The notes beneath the pieces were generated by a model that saw only the letters and a program-made list of their open reading frames with translations, made no database searches and was not told where the DNA came from. This document shows, piece by piece, positions 8,122 through 17,542 of a DNA stretch of 39,454 nucleotides (positions are counted from its first letter, which is position 1; every line of letters starts with the position of its first letter). The DNA comes from CADEFQ01 sp035433705 (GTDB lineage Bacteria; Pseudomonadota; Gammaproteobacteria; Steroidobacterales; Steroidobacteraceae), in NCBI GenBank assembly GCA_035433705.1, contig DAORVK010000026.1:1-39454 (forward strand), in the 5' to 3' direction. The position numbers and the translations under genes are program-made.

Positions 8122-8158
8122 ACCGCCAATGTTAGCTGTTTACGTCACACTGTGAACA

Positions 8159-9964
8159 ATGAGCGTCGCACCCGACAGGTCAGGCTTCTTCGGCGTCTTC
8201 GGCTACAGCCGGCGCGCCGTGTCGCTCGTCTGGTCGACCAACCGACCCCTGACGCTTGCCATCGCCGGTCTCACGGCGCTGGCGGGCGTGCTGCCCGCGG
8301 CAGTTGCCTGGGTAGGCGCGCGGATCGTCGATGCAGTCGTGACCGCGATCGCATCCACGCACGATCCGCAAGTTGCGCTGCGCTACGTGCTCATCGAAGG
8401 CGTGCTGGTCGCGGCGCTGGCGATCGCGCAGCGCCTGCTGTCCCTCTGCCAGTCGTTGCTGCGCGCGCAGCTCGGCCAGCGCGTGAACGTGATGATTCTC
8501 GAGAAGGCGCTGACGCTCGAGCTCGCGCATTTCGAGGACTCGGACTTCTACGACAAGCTGACGCGCGCGCGGCGCGAGGCCTCGAGCCGCCCGCTATCGC
8601 TCGTGATGCGCACCTTCGGTCTCGCGCAGAACGCCGTGTCGATCGTGAGCTTCGCGGTTCTGCTCGCGCGCTTCTCGCCGTGGGCAGTCGTCGTGCTGGT
8701 GCTCGCGGGCCTGCCGGCATTTCTGGCTGAAGCCAAGTTCTCGGGCGATGCCTTTCGCCTCTTTCGCTGGCGCTCGCCCGAGACGCGCATGCAGTTGTAC
8801 CTCGAGACGGTGCTTGCCCGTGAGGACCACGCCAAGGAGGTCAAACTCTTCGGGCTGGGCGAGCGGTTCCTGCAGCGCTACCGCGATATTTTCCGCCGCC
8901 TCTATCATGAGGATCGCGCGCTTACGGTCCGGCGCGATGCCTGGGGCCTGGGTCTCGGGCTCATCGCCACGGTGACCCTCTACGGCGCCTACGCATGGAT
9001 CGCCATCGAAGCAGTGCGCGCCGTCATTACGCTCGGCGAGATGACGATGTACCTGATGCTCTTTCGTCAGGGGCAAGCTGCGGTGTCGGGGAGTCTTGCG
9101 GCGATTGGCGGCATGTACGAAGACAACCTCTATCTCTCGACGCTCTATGAGTACCTCGAGACCGAGGTGCCACCTGCAAGGGGCGCGCTCGCGCGCGGGC
9201 CGCAACCCGAGGACGGCGTGCGCTTCGAGAACGTTTCGTTCAGCTATCCGGAGGCGAGCGAACCGGCGCTCATCGACATCAATCTGCACCTGCCACCGGG
9301 CGCGAGTCTCGCGCTCGTCGGCGAGAACGGCTCGGGAAAAACCACGCTCATCAAGCTGCTGACGCGCCTCTACCGGCCGACGAGCGGCCGTATCCTGCTC
9401 GATGGCCTTGACCTTGAGGACTGGGACGCTGAAGTGCTGCACGGGCGTGTCGGCGTCATTTTTCAGGATTTCGCGCGCTATCAGATGCAGGTGGGCGAAA
9501 ATATCGGTGCGGGGGATGAGCCGTTTTTCGAGGACGAGGCCCGCTGGCGCGCGGCGGCGGAACGCGGCCAGGCGGACGAGTTCATCGCGTCATTGCCGGG
9601 CGGCTATCGCGCGCAGCTCGGCAAGTGGTTCCGTGAGGGTCGCGAACTGTCGGGTGGCCAGTGGCAGAAGATTGCGCTGTCGCGCGCGTTCATGCGCACG
9701 CGCGCCGACATCCTCGTGCTCGACGAGCCGACCGCAGCGATGGATGCGCAGGCCGAGGCGGATGTCTTCGAGCACTTCCGCCGCCTTGCGCAGGGGCGCA
9801 TCACCATCCTCATTTCACACCGGTTCTCGACGGTACGCATGGCCGACCAGATCGTGGTGATCGATCGCGGCCGGATCATCGAGCGCGGGACTCATCAGGA
9901 GCTCGTGGCGCTCGATGGGCATTACGCGCACCTTTTTGCGCTGCAGGCCAAGGGGTACAGATGA
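8159..9964 (+). CDS. ABC exporter, fused permease and ATPase
   Basis: A 601-residue half-transporter of the exporter (type IV) ABC family. Residues about 30-320 hold six membrane helices, starting LTLAIAGLTALAGVLPAAVAWVGARIVDAVV and including the coupling-helix region HFEDSDFYDKLTRARREA. The ATPase part (about 345-590) has Walker A GENGSGKTT, Q-loop IFQDFARYQ, signature LSGGQWQKIALSRA, Walker B ILVLDEPTAAMD and switch His in ISHRFSTV. Family knowledge says it works as a homodimer exporting a lipid, peptide or drug; the substrate is not visible. The ATG at 8159 has no clear ribosome site. Its end converges on the L,D-transpeptidase gene 16 bp away with no obvious terminator between. Confidence 0.93.
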   Translation: MSVAPDRSGFFGVFGYSRRAVSLVWSTNRPLTLAIAGLTALAGVLPAAVAWVGARIVDAVVTAIASTHDPQVALRYVLIEGVLVAALAIAQRLLSLCQSLLRAQLGQRVNVMILEKALTLELAHFEDSDFYDKLTRARREASSRPLSLVMRTFGLAQNAVSIVSFAVLLARFSPWAVVVLVLAGLPAFLAEAKFSGDAFRLFRWRSPETRMQLYLETVLAREDHAKEVKLFGLGERFLQRYRDIFRRLYHEDRALTVRRDAWGLGLGLIATVTLYGAYAWIAIEAVRAVITLGEMTMYLMLFRQGQAAVSGSLAAIGGMYEDNLYLSTLYEYLETEVPPARGALARGPQPEDGVRFENVSFSYPEASEPALIDINLHLPPGASLALVGENGSGKTTLIKLLTRLYRPTSGRILLDGLDLEDWDAEVLHGRVGVIFQDFARYQMQVGENIGAGDEPFFEDEARWRAAAERGQADEFIASLPGGYRAQLGKWFREGRELSGGQWQKIALSRAFMRTRADILVLDEPTAAMDAQAEADVFEHFRRLAQGRITILISHRFSTVRMADQIVVIDRGRIIERGTHQELVALDGHYAHLFALQAKGYR

Positions 9965-9980
9965 GAGCTGCGCCCGGCCA

Positions 9981-11660
9981 TCAGCCGACAGGCGCGCGGC
10001 GAAAGGTGAAGCGCGCGTCGAGCGCCCTGGCCCATGCGGCGTCGAGCCCGTAGATGTCGCGGCGGAAGTTGACGCGACCCTGCGAGTCCACCCAGGCGGT
10101 CCAGTAGGCGAGCATTATCGGCACGGGTCGAGGCAACGTAACGTTGCGGAGCTCCCCGCGTGCGACGGTAGCGGCGATGGCGGCGTCGCTCCAGCGCCCT
10201 GGATCGTTGAGCAGCAATCGCGCCAGCTCGAGCGGGCGTTCGAGGCGCACACAGCCCGAACTGGTCGAGCGGGTGTCGATTTCGAACAGGGCCCTCGACG
10301 GCGTATCGTGCAGATAAACGTCGTAAGGGTTCGGGAACATGAACTTGACGCGACCGAGCGTGTTCCGGGGCCCCGGGTCCTGCCGCAGCGTGTAGGGAAT
10401 ATGGCCGGAACTGAACTGCGCCCAGTTCACGCTCGCCGGGTCGATGATGTTGCCGTCGCGGTCGATGACCTTGAGGTCGCGGCGCGTGACCGATGCGGGA
10501 TCACGCTTCGCTTGCGGCAGTATGTCGTTGCGGATGATCGTGGGCGGCACCGTCCACGTGGGATTGAACACGAGATAAGTGATCCCGGAGCGGTATTGTG
10601 GCGTGGCCCGATAGGGCTTGCCCACTTGCGCGCGGCCGCGCCACACAATGTCGGTGCCGCGGACGTAGTACGCTTCGAAGCCCGCGATGTTGACGACGAC
10701 GAAATCCTGCGGGAGCTGGAAGAGCAGCACGCGACCGCGATCGAGGTTGACGCGCAACTGACGGATCCGGTCTTCGACCGGCACGCGCAACTCTGCCTGC
10801 GTGGCGGCGCCGACGCGGCCATCGACGCCGAGGCCCATGCGCTGCTGGAAGCCTCGTACGGCGGATTCAAGCGGGGCGTCATAGACGCGCGGGTCGGCGC
10901 TCGTTGCCTCTGCCAGGTCGCCCGTTGCCGCAAGAACTGCGCGCAGAACCGGCACGCGATCGTCCACCGCGGCGGGCTCGAGCGTCGGTCCGGGCGGTAG
11001 CTCGGGCCAGCCGCCGGCGAGCGCCACACGACGGTAGTGTGCGAGCGCGCGCTTCAGCTCAACATACAACGGATGGGTGGGCCGGGCCCGCTCGATCGCG
11101 CCGTAGAGATCGCCGGTCGCGAGCGCAGCGGCTATCTCCACGGCCGGGTCGAGACCTGGCAGCGTGCGGTTCATGTTCCAGCCGGGGTCCAGGGCCTGCG
11201 GATCGACCTTGCCGAACCAGAAGTGGTAGCCGAGCCGCACGATCGCGTCGGTCAACAGCAGTTCGAAATCTGCGTGGTCGACGTCGGCGGCGTGTGCCTG
11301 CGAGACGACGCCTCGCAGCCGCAGGAGCGCGGCAAGGTGATAGTCGGAGGGATCGAGGCCCTCGTCGGCACTTTCCAGGATGGCGCGCAGCAGGTCGTCG
11401 ACATCACGCGTGCGGGTCCACGCAGGCGAGAAGCCTCGCCGGGTGTAGAAATCTGCAATGACCCGGGAGGCGGCCAGGCCTTCACCCCGGATCACCAACT
11501 CCTTCCCGGTCGAAGCCATGCCCAGGCGAGCTTCGATGGCTGCGGCGAGCGCGGGGTGCTGCGCGCCGGCCGGTAGCGCCAGCAGGCTGAGCGCCGCCGC
11601 GCACAGCGCACGCCAATTTGACTTAACGTGCCGGGGCAGCAGGACTCGCCTCTGCGACAT
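9981..11660 (-). CDS. Periplasmic L,D-transpeptidase (YcbB/LdtD type)
   Basis: A 559-residue cell-wall enzyme. It has an N-terminal signal peptide (LCAAALSLLALPAGAQ), a long N-terminal scaffold region (RGEGLAASRVIADFYTRRGF, DEGLDPSDYHLAALLRLRG), a peptidoglycan-binding repeat in the middle (VRGFQQRMGLGVDGRVGAAT) and a C-terminal YkuD catalytic domain. The active-site block is YLHDTP followed by STSSGCVRLERP, with the nucleophile at Cys470 and the His of HDTP in place. This length and layout match the YcbB/LdtD group, which forms 3-3 crosslinks between diaminopimelate residues, rather than the short ErfK group that links Braun lipoprotein. ATG 11660 is chosen because the signal peptide starts there and an AAGGA ribosome site sits upstream; the frame is open for 54 more codons without family content. 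Confidence 0.9.
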   Translation of the reverse strand: MSQRRVLLPRHVKSNWRALCAAALSLLALPAGAQHPALAAAIEARLGMASTGKELVIRGEGLAASRVIADFYTRRGFSPAWTRTRDVDDLLRAILESADEGLDPSDYHLAALLRLRGVVSQAHAADVDHADFELLLTDAIVRLGYHFWFGKVDPQALDPGWNMNRTLPGLDPAVEIAAALATGDLYGAIERARPTHPLYVELKRALAHYRRVALAGGWPELPPGPTLEPAAVDDRVPVLRAVLAATGDLAEATSADPRVYDAPLESAVRGFQQRMGLGVDGRVGAATQAELRVPVEDRIRQLRVNLDRGRVLLFQLPQDFVVVNIAGFEAYYVRGTDIVWRGRAQVGKPYRATPQYRSGITYLVFNPTWTVPPTIIRNDILPQAKRDPASVTRRDLKVIDRDGNIIDPASVNWAQFSSGHIPYTLRQDPGPRNTLGRVKFMFPNPYDVYLHDTPSRALFEIDTRSTSSGCVRLERPLELARLLLNDPGRWSDAAIAATVARGELRNVTLPRPVPIMLAYWTAWVDSQGRVNFRRDIYGLDAAWARALDARFTFRRAPVG

Positions 11661-11749
11661 GTTTCCTTGACTTCCTGCTCTGATATGCTGACGCGCATGC
11701 AGCCTCCGGGGGGCCGGGGCAGCCAATAATCGAAACTTGGGGGATATAC

Positions 11750-14700
11750 ATGAAACGTCAGTTCTCCTTGCTGGCGGCCGCCGCGGCACTCGCGATGCTT
11801 GCCGCACACAGTACCGCAGCACCAGTCAGTTCCAACCGTTCACTTCCGAATGCAACATCGCTCGCGCTTGCGGCGCCAGTGCAAGCGTCGCGCAAGATCG
11901 ACCCGGCGCTGTCGGGCGTCAAGGGCGAAGTCGATGTCATCGTGCAACTTGCCGGCCAACCGCTCGCGGTGGCGAACGGGCAGAACGCCAAGCGGCTCGG
12001 CGGCCTTCTCACCCACGCACAGCAGCGCGCCCATGGCGCGACCCTTGCGCGTGACCAGGACGCGATGCTTGCGCGTCTGCTCGCGCTTGGCGGTCGTGAA
12101 ATCGCGCGTACCCGCATCGCCTACAACTCGGTGATCGTGCGCATCGATTCCGGGCAGCTGTACTCGGTCGCGGGTTACCGCGACGTCGTTTCGGTACGGC
12201 CGACGCGCGATTACCGCATGGACCTGTCCGAGACAGTGCCTTACATCGGCGCCGCGATCGCGCAGGCAGAGGGTGTCACCGGCACGGGCGTCACGGTCGG
12301 TGTGATCGACTCAGGCGTCGACTACACGCACTACAACCTCGGCGGTGCTGGTACCGATGCCGCGTACGAAGCGGCCTACGGCACGGCGATCACAGATCCG
12401 CGCAACACGACGCGCGACGGCCTCTTCCCGACCGCGAAAGTGATTGAAGGTCACGACTTCATCGGCGAGCAGTGGCCCGACGCCCCGGCGGTCGAAGACG
12501 ACGACCCGATCGACATCCAGGGGCACGGCACGCACGTGTCCGACATCATCGCGGGGCACTCGACCGATGGCGTGCACAAGGGTGTCGCACCTGGCGCAAG
12601 TCTGGTCGTCGCCAAGGTCTGCAGCTCCGTTGCGACGTCCTGCAATGGCGTCGCGCTGATGCAGGCGATGGACTACATGCTCGATCCCAACGGCGACGGC
12701 TCGATGGATGACGCCGTCGATCTGATCAACATGTCGCTCGGATCGAGCTACGGCCAGATCCAGGACGATCTGTCCCTCGCGAGTGCGAACGCCGTCAAGG
12801 CGGGCGTGGTCGTGGTGGCGTCGGCCGGCAACAGCGCCGACCGGCCATTCATCACGGGCTCGCCGGCAGCGACGCCCGAGGTCCTGAGCGTCGCGCAGAC
12901 GGAAGTTCCGAGCGCGCTCGCTTTCCCGCTGGTCGTCAATTCCCCAGCGAGTATTGCCGGCACCTACACCAACACCGCCACCGTCGAGTGGGCGCCGGTG
13001 GAGGGTCACAGCGTCACCGGTGATGTCGTACCGGTCGCGACGCTCGCGTGCAACGGCCAGGCGCTGCCGGCGAATCTCGCGGGCAACGTGGCGCTGATCA
13101 ATCGCGGCTCGTGCGCGGTCAGTCAGAAAGTGCGCAATGCGACGGATGCCGGCGCAACCGCTGTTGTCATCGGACTCGTCGCAGCGGGCGACGCCGTATC
13201 GTTCTCGAACGGCGGCGAGTGCGCGCCGGACGGCAGCAACTGCGCACCCGCTCTCGTCATCACGCAGGCCGTCTCGAACTCGATTCGTGCGGCGATCAGC
13301 GGCGGCTCCGCCGTGAATGTCACGATCTCGGATGCCGACGCGCAGTCGCGCAAGGGCTGGATCGTGGGCACGTCCTCGCGCGGGCCGTCCACGAGCTTCG
13401 CGGCGATCAAGCCCGAGATCGGTGCGCCCGGCGCGTCGGTGTCGGCGATCGCGGGCACGGGTACGGGTGAGGAAGCGTTCGGTGGCACCTCAGGCGCGGC
13501 GCCGATGGTGTCGGGCTCGGCGGCGCTGCTGCTCTCGAAGGACGCCTCGCTCACGCCAACCCTGGTCCGCGCGCTGCTTGCGAACAACGCGGACCCGGAG
13601 ATCTACCAGCGTGCGCTCGTCGGTGAAGGCCAGGTGCTTACACCGATCACCCGCATCGGCGGCGGCGAAGTGCGCGTCAATCGCGCGCTTGCGGCCCGCA
13701 CGGCGATGTGGGATGAGGACACGAAGACGCCGGCGCTGTCCTTCGGCTACCACAGCGTCAGTTATCCGATGGTGCTCAGCCGTACCGTGAAGGTACGCAA
13801 TTTCTCGTCGAAGACGCGCCGCTACTCGGTGCACAAGTCGTTCCGTTACGACGACGATGCGGCGAGCGGTGCGGTGACGCTGATGGCGCCACACTCGGTG
13901 ACCGTGCGGGGTAACGGCACGGCGACCTTCAGGGTGCTGCTGGCGATCAATCCCGCCAAGCTCGGCGACTGGCCATGGGCCAATGGCAGCGGTGGTTCTC
14001 AGGGCGGCAACGGCTCGCTGTTGCAGTCGGTCGAGTACGACGGCTATGTCACCCTGAAGGACGGCGCCGACGAAGTGCACGTGCCCTGGCAGGTGCTGCC
14101 GAAGAAGGCGGCGCTGGTGCAGGCGCTCGGCGACCGGGTCGTGATTCCGGCCGGTCAGACGAGCGCATCGCTGCGCCTGATCAACCTCGCCTATGCGAAG
14201 GCGGGTGTGGTCGAGCCGTTTGCGCTGCTTGGCACGAGCGCGCGCATCCCGGCCTCGCAGCTCCCGGGCCCCGGCGACAACTTCGCCGTGGTCGATCTGC
14301 AGGCGGTCGGTGCGCGCCTTGTTGGCATCCCGGCAAGTCTCGGCGGCCTCGGCCTGCAGGTGGCTGTCAGCACCTGGGGCATCCGGGCGCATCCGAGCTA
14401 TCCGGCGGAATTCGACGTCTACCTCGACGTCAATGCCGACGGCACCGATGACTTCGTGATGTACACGGGTGAGAGCGGCACCTTCGCCTCAACCGGCCAG
14501 ACACTCGTCAATATCGTGAACCTTGCCACGGGAACCGGGGCGGCATACTTCTACGCCGATACGGATCTCGAGACGGGCAACGTGATCATGACGATGCCGC
14601 TGGCGCCGTTCGGCATCAGCGCGAGCTCGCAGCTCGGCATCTCGGTGCTGGCGTTCGACAACTACTTCACGGGGAATCTGACCGATTCCATCGACGGCCG

Positions 14701-14902
14701 GATCTTCACGCCGTCGCTGCCGAAGTTTGATGTGTCGGCGCCGCCTGCGGCTGGGGTGGATCCATTCGGCCTTGCCACGCTTACGGTGATGGCGGTACCC
14801 GGTGGTGACGCCGCTTCGCCGTCGCAGGATGGCCTGCTGTTCTTCTATCGCAGCGCGAACAAGGGCCTCGAGGCCGACGCGATAGCCGTTCAGCAGAACT
14901 GA
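11750..14902 (+). CDS. Secreted subtilisin-family serine protease with PA domain
   Basis: A 1050-residue S8-family protease. Residues 1-24 are a signal peptide. Residues about 50-160 look like an I9-type propeptide (VDVIVQLAGQPLA, TRIAYNSVIVRIDSGQL). The catalytic triad is Asp187 (GVIDSGVDYTHYN), His259 (IQGHGTHV) and Ser581 (GGTSGAAPMVSG), with oxyanion Asn361 (ASAGNS). A protease-associated (PA) domain lies between His and Ser at about 395-530 (NVALINRGSCAVSQKVRNAT), as in subtilases such as C5a peptidase and plant cucumisin. The remaining 400 residues are beta-rich (Fn3-like block KVRNFSSKTRRYSVHKSF and a repeat-like stretch DVYLDVNADGTDDFVMYTG) and end without a recognised sorting signal. 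The likely role is extracellular protein degradation. A GGGGG ribosome site precedes the ATG and a clear intrinsic terminator follows. Confidence 0.93.
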   Translation: MKRQFSLLAAAAALAMLAAHSTAAPVSSNRSLPNATSLALAAPVQASRKIDPALSGVKGEVDVIVQLAGQPLAVANGQNAKRLGGLLTHAQQRAHGATLARDQDAMLARLLALGGREIARTRIAYNSVIVRIDSGQLYSVAGYRDVVSVRPTRDYRMDLSETVPYIGAAIAQAEGVTGTGVTVGVIDSGVDYTHYNLGGAGTDAAYEAAYGTAITDPRNTTRDGLFPTAKVIEGHDFIGEQWPDAPAVEDDDPIDIQGHGTHVSDIIAGHSTDGVHKGVAPGASLVVAKVCSSVATSCNGVALMQAMDYMLDPNGDGSMDDAVDLINMSLGSSYGQIQDDLSLASANAVKAGVVVVASAGNSADRPFITGSPAATPEVLSVAQTEVPSALAFPLVVNSPASIAGTYTNTATVEWAPVEGHSVTGDVVPVATLACNGQALPANLAGNVALINRGSCAVSQKVRNATDAGATAVVIGLVAAGDAVSFSNGGECAPDGSNCAPALVITQAVSNSIRAAISGGSAVNVTISDADAQSRKGWIVGTSSRGPSTSFAAIKPEIGAPGASVSAIAGTGTGEEAFGGTSGAAPMVSGSAALLLSKDASLTPTLVRALLANNADPEIYQRALVGEGQVLTPITRIGGGEVRVNRALAARTAMWDEDTKTPALSFGYHSVSYPMVLSRTVKVRNFSSKTRRYSVHKSFRYDDDAASGAVTLMAPHSVTVRGNGTATFRVLLAINPAKLGDWPWANGSGGSQGGNGSLLQSVEYDGYVTLKDGADEVHVPWQVLPKKAALVQALGDRVVIPAGQTSASLRLINLAYAKAGVVEPFALLGTSARIPASQLPGPGDNFAVVDLQAVGARLVGIPASLGGLGLQVAVSTWGIRAHPSYPAEFDVYLDVNADGTDDFVMYTGESGTFASTGQTLVNIVNLATGTGAAYFYADTDLETGNVIMTMPLAPFGISASSQLGISVLAFDNYFTGNLTDSIDGRIFTPSLPKFDVSAPPAAGVDPFGLATLTVMAVPGGDAASPSQDGLLFFYRSANKGLEADAIAVQQN

Positions 14903-14924
14903 TCGATCAGATCGCCTTGATCAG

Positions 14925-14958
14925 ACGCCCTGGCGGAGAAATCTGCCGGGGCGTTTTT
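14925..14958 (+). terminator. Rho-independent terminator of the subtilase gene
   Basis: A 13-bp stem (14925-14937 with 14942-14954, two G-T wobbles, otherwise paired) closes a GAAA tetraloop and is followed by a T-run at 14954-14958. It lies 22 bp after the protease stop codon, so the protease is probably a single-gene transcription unit. This is the clearest intrinsic terminator in the window. Confidence 0.9.
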
Positions 14959-15011
14959 CCTTGTGCGCCGGCTTCGCAGCTGGCGCAGCTGACCAGCAGA
15001 CGCGGCTGGCC

Positions 15012-16796
15012 CTACGCCCTGCGCCCCTCCAACTCCTCCCACCTCGTCATCGCCGCATCGATGTCCGCATCGATGGTCGCGAGCCGCTCCGCTTCGATAC
15101 GCATCCGCTCAGGCGGCGTGCGGTGATAGTCCGCCGTGCACATCGCGGCGGTGAGCGCGGTCTTCTCCTGCTCGAGCGTCTCGATCGTGGCCGGCAAGCC
15201 GTCGAGTTCGCGCTGCTCGCGAAAGGAGAGGCGCCGGCGGCTGCGTTCACGGACTTCCGCCGAGGTCGAGGTGGGGGAGGCGCTGGCTGCAGCCGCAGTT
15301 GCGCGCTGCGCGAGCCAGTCGCTGTAGCCGCCGACATATTCACGCCAGTACCCGCTGCCTTCCGCGACGAGCGTTTGCGTCACCACGTTGTCGAGGAACG
15401 CGCGGTCGTGGCTCACCAGCAGCAGCGTGCCGGAGTAGCTTTGCAGCGTCTCCTCGAGCAGTTCGAGGGATTCCATGTCGAGGTCGTTGGTCGGCTCGTC
15501 GAGCACCAGCAGGTTCGCGGGCTGCGCGAAGAGGCGTGCGAGGAGGAGCCTGTGCCGCTCGCCGCCCGACAGCATGCGCACGGGCGAACGGGCGCGCCGC
15601 GAGGGAAAGAGGAAGTCCGCGAGATAGCTCGTCACGTGCTTGCGTGTGCCGTTGACCTCGACCCAGTCCGAGCCGGGGCTGATGGTTTCCGCGACGGTGC
15701 GCTCCGGATCGAGTTGCGAACGCAACTGGTCAAAGTACGCGACGCGCAGATTCGTGCCGATCCGCACCTTGCCGGTGTCCGGGGCGAGGTCGCCGAGCAT
15801 CAGTCGCAGCAGCGTCGTCTTGCCGATGCCGTTCGGGCCGATGAGGCCAATGCGATCGCCGCGCACGATGCGCATCGTGAGGTCATGCACGATCGTCTTC
15901 GCGCCGAAGCGCTTGCCGACCCCCTCGAGTTCGGCGACCAGCTTGCCGGAACGGTCGCCTGCGTTGAGCGAGATACGCAGGTCGCCGAGGCGCTCGCGAC
16001 GCGCGTTGCGATCCGAGCGCAACTGCTCGAGCCGGCGCACCCGCCCTTCGTTGCGCGTGCGGCGCGCCTCGACGCCCTGGCGGATCCACGCCTCTTCCTG
16101 TTTCCAGAACTTGTCGAAGCGCCGGTTCGCGACGGTTTCCGCGGCGAGCTCCTGGGACTTGGCGCGCTCGTAGGCGGCGAAATTGCCCGGGTAGGAGCGC
16201 AGCACACCTCGATCGAGCTCGACGATGCGGGTGGCCACCCGATCGAGAAAGCGCCGATCGTGCGTTACGACCATCAGCGCGGGAGCGCGCAGCGCAAGCT
16301 CCTCGAGGCGCTCGATGCCGGCGATATCGAGATGGTTGGTGGGCTCGTCGAGCAACAATAGGTCGGGCCCGAGTGCGAAGGCGAGGGCGAGCGCGGCGCG
16401 CTTGCGCTCGCCGCCCGACAGATCGGCGGGCGATCGATCCGCTGCGAGGCCGAAGCGGTCGAGCTGCGCTGTGAGGCGGATGTCGAGTGCGTGGCCGGTC
16501 TCGCCGCCTCGCTCCGCGAAGGCGCCGCGCAGCGCGAGGCTTGCGCGCAGGTCCGCAGCGTCCGGCAGTGAGGGCTCCTGTTCGACGAAGGCGATCGAGA
16601 GGCCGTCGCGCCGGCGCATCTCACCTTCGTCGAGCAACTGGCTGCCCGCGAACACCGCGAGCAGCGATGACTTGCCCGTGCCGTTGCGTCCGATCAGGCC
16701 GAGGCGCTCACCCGCGGACACGGTCAGGTTCGCGCCGTCGAGGAGCGGCAGCAGGCCGAAGGCGAGGTGGGCGTCAAGCAGGGCGATCCGGGTCAT
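15012..16796 (-). CDS. uup: ABC-F ATPase Uup
   Basis: A 594-residue soluble protein with two ABC domains and no membrane helices. Domain 1 has Walker A GRNGTGKSS, signature LSGGERKRAALA and Walker B LLLLDEPTNHLD. The inter-domain linker is charged and helical (RRFDKFWKQEEAWIRQGVEA). Domain 2 has GPNGIGKTT, LSGGERHRLLLA and LLVLDEPTNDLD. The C-terminal coiled coil (ELDGLPATIETLEQEKTALT to the end) is the mark of Uup among ABC-F proteins. Uup associates with ribosomes and DNA and affects transposon excision and ribosome assembly in E. coli. ATG 16796 begins MTRIALLDAHLAFG, the usual N-terminus; the reading frame continues upstream only as the antisense of the phosphate gene. It diverges from the DUF47 gene (102 bp). 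Confidence 0.94.
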   Translation of the reverse strand: MTRIALLDAHLAFGLLPLLDGANLTVSAGERLGLIGRNGTGKSSLLAVFAGSQLLDEGEMRRRDGLSIAFVEQEPSLPDAADLRASLALRGAFAERGGETGHALDIRLTAQLDRFGLAADRSPADLSGGERKRAALALAFALGPDLLLLDEPTNHLDIAGIERLEELALRAPALMVVTHDRRFLDRVATRIVELDRGVLRSYPGNFAAYERAKSQELAAETVANRRFDKFWKQEEAWIRQGVEARRTRNEGRVRRLEQLRSDRNARRERLGDLRISLNAGDRSGKLVAELEGVGKRFGAKTIVHDLTMRIVRGDRIGLIGPNGIGKTTLLRLMLGDLAPDTGKVRIGTNLRVAYFDQLRSQLDPERTVAETISPGSDWVEVNGTRKHVTSYLADFLFPSRRARSPVRMLSGGERHRLLLARLFAQPANLLVLDEPTNDLDMESLELLEETLQSYSGTLLLVSHDRAFLDNVVTQTLVAEGSGYWREYVGGYSDWLAQRATAAAASASPTSTSAEVRERSRRRLSFREQRELDGLPATIETLEQEKTALTAAMCTADYHRTPPERMRIEAERLATIDADIDAAMTRWEELEGRRA

Positions 16797-16836
16797 GCCG
16801 GCAAGATAGCGCGACCCGCGTATCCTGTGCGGGCTG

Positions 16837-16845
16837 TGCGATAAT
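16837..16845 (+). promoter_or_regulatory. Extended -10 promoter element for the phosphate uptake pair
   Basis: TGCGATAAT has the TGn extension and a near-consensus -10 hexamer (GATAAT). It stands 53 bp before the DUF47 start, in the gap between uup and the DUF47-pit pair. No good -35 hexamer is seen, as expected for extended -10 promoters. The GGAG ribosome site is further downstream at about 16887-16890. Confidence 0.4.
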
Positions 16846-16898
16846 CCCGCCACAAAAGCTTCACAAACCGACCGCCGCTGCGCGACCGGAGTGCCCTG

Positions 16899-17540
16899 AT
16901 GAGTCTGCTTTCCACGCTGATGCCTCGTGAGGGCCAGTTCTTCACGCTGTTCAACGATCATGCCGCCCTGGTCGTGCAGGGCGGGCGCGAGTTGTTCGAG
17001 CTGCTGCAGGAGTACGACAATGTGCCGGGACGGGGTGCCCGCATCAGCCGCATCGAGGAGATCGAGCACAAGGCCGATCGGGTCACTCGCGACGCGGTCG
17101 AGCTGCTTCACAAGACCTTCGTCACACCCTTCGACCGGGATGTGATCCATCGGCTGATCTCGCGCATGGACGACATCCTCGACCTGATCCAGGACACCGC
17201 CGAGTCGCTCGTACTCTACGACATCCAGCAACTGACCCCCGAGGCGATCCACCTCGCGAACCTCGTGCAGATCTGTTGCGAACGCGTGCAATCCGCCGTC
17301 GTGCTGCTCTCGTCGATGAAGAACGCGAATGAGATCCTGAAGATCAGCGAAGACATCGACGGCCTCGAGTCCGACGCCGACCGTGTCATGCGCGCGGCGA
17401 TCTCGAAGCTCTTTCGCGACGAGCGTGACGACCGCCAGCTGATCAAGCTGAAGGCGGTCTATGAGCTGCTCGAGGCGACCACCGACAAGTGCCAGGATGT
17501 CGCGAACGTCATCGAAGGCGTTGTGCTCGAGAACGGCTGA
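16899..17540 (+). CDS. DUF47/PhoU-like phosphate transport regulator
   Basis: A 213-residue, all-helical protein of the DUF47 (PhoU-like, YkaA) family. It begins MSLLSTLMPREGQFFTLFNDHA and continues with ISRIEEIEHKADRVTRDAVELLHKTFVTPFDR, the Glu/Asp-containing helix pair that binds metal clusters in PhoU relatives. Members of this family are nearly always encoded beside a Pit permease and are needed for its correct function. Here the pit gene begins 2 bp after the stop codon, supporting the same role. The start has a GGAG ribosome site at a good distance. Confidence 0.92.
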   Translation: MSLLSTLMPREGQFFTLFNDHAALVVQGGRELFELLQEYDNVPGRGARISRIEEIEHKADRVTRDAVELLHKTFVTPFDRDVIHRLISRMDDILDLIQDTAESLVLYDIQQLTPEAIHLANLVQICCERVQSAVVLLSSMKNANEILKISEDIDGLESDADRVMRAAISKLFRDERDDRQLIKLKAVYELLEATTDKCQDVANVIEGVVLENG

Positions 17541-17542
17541 CG

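Noticed and set aside
11667..11689. TTGACT and TATGCT as a promoter for the subtilase gene
   Set aside because: The two hexamers are only 11 bp apart, too close for a normal sigma-70 promoter.
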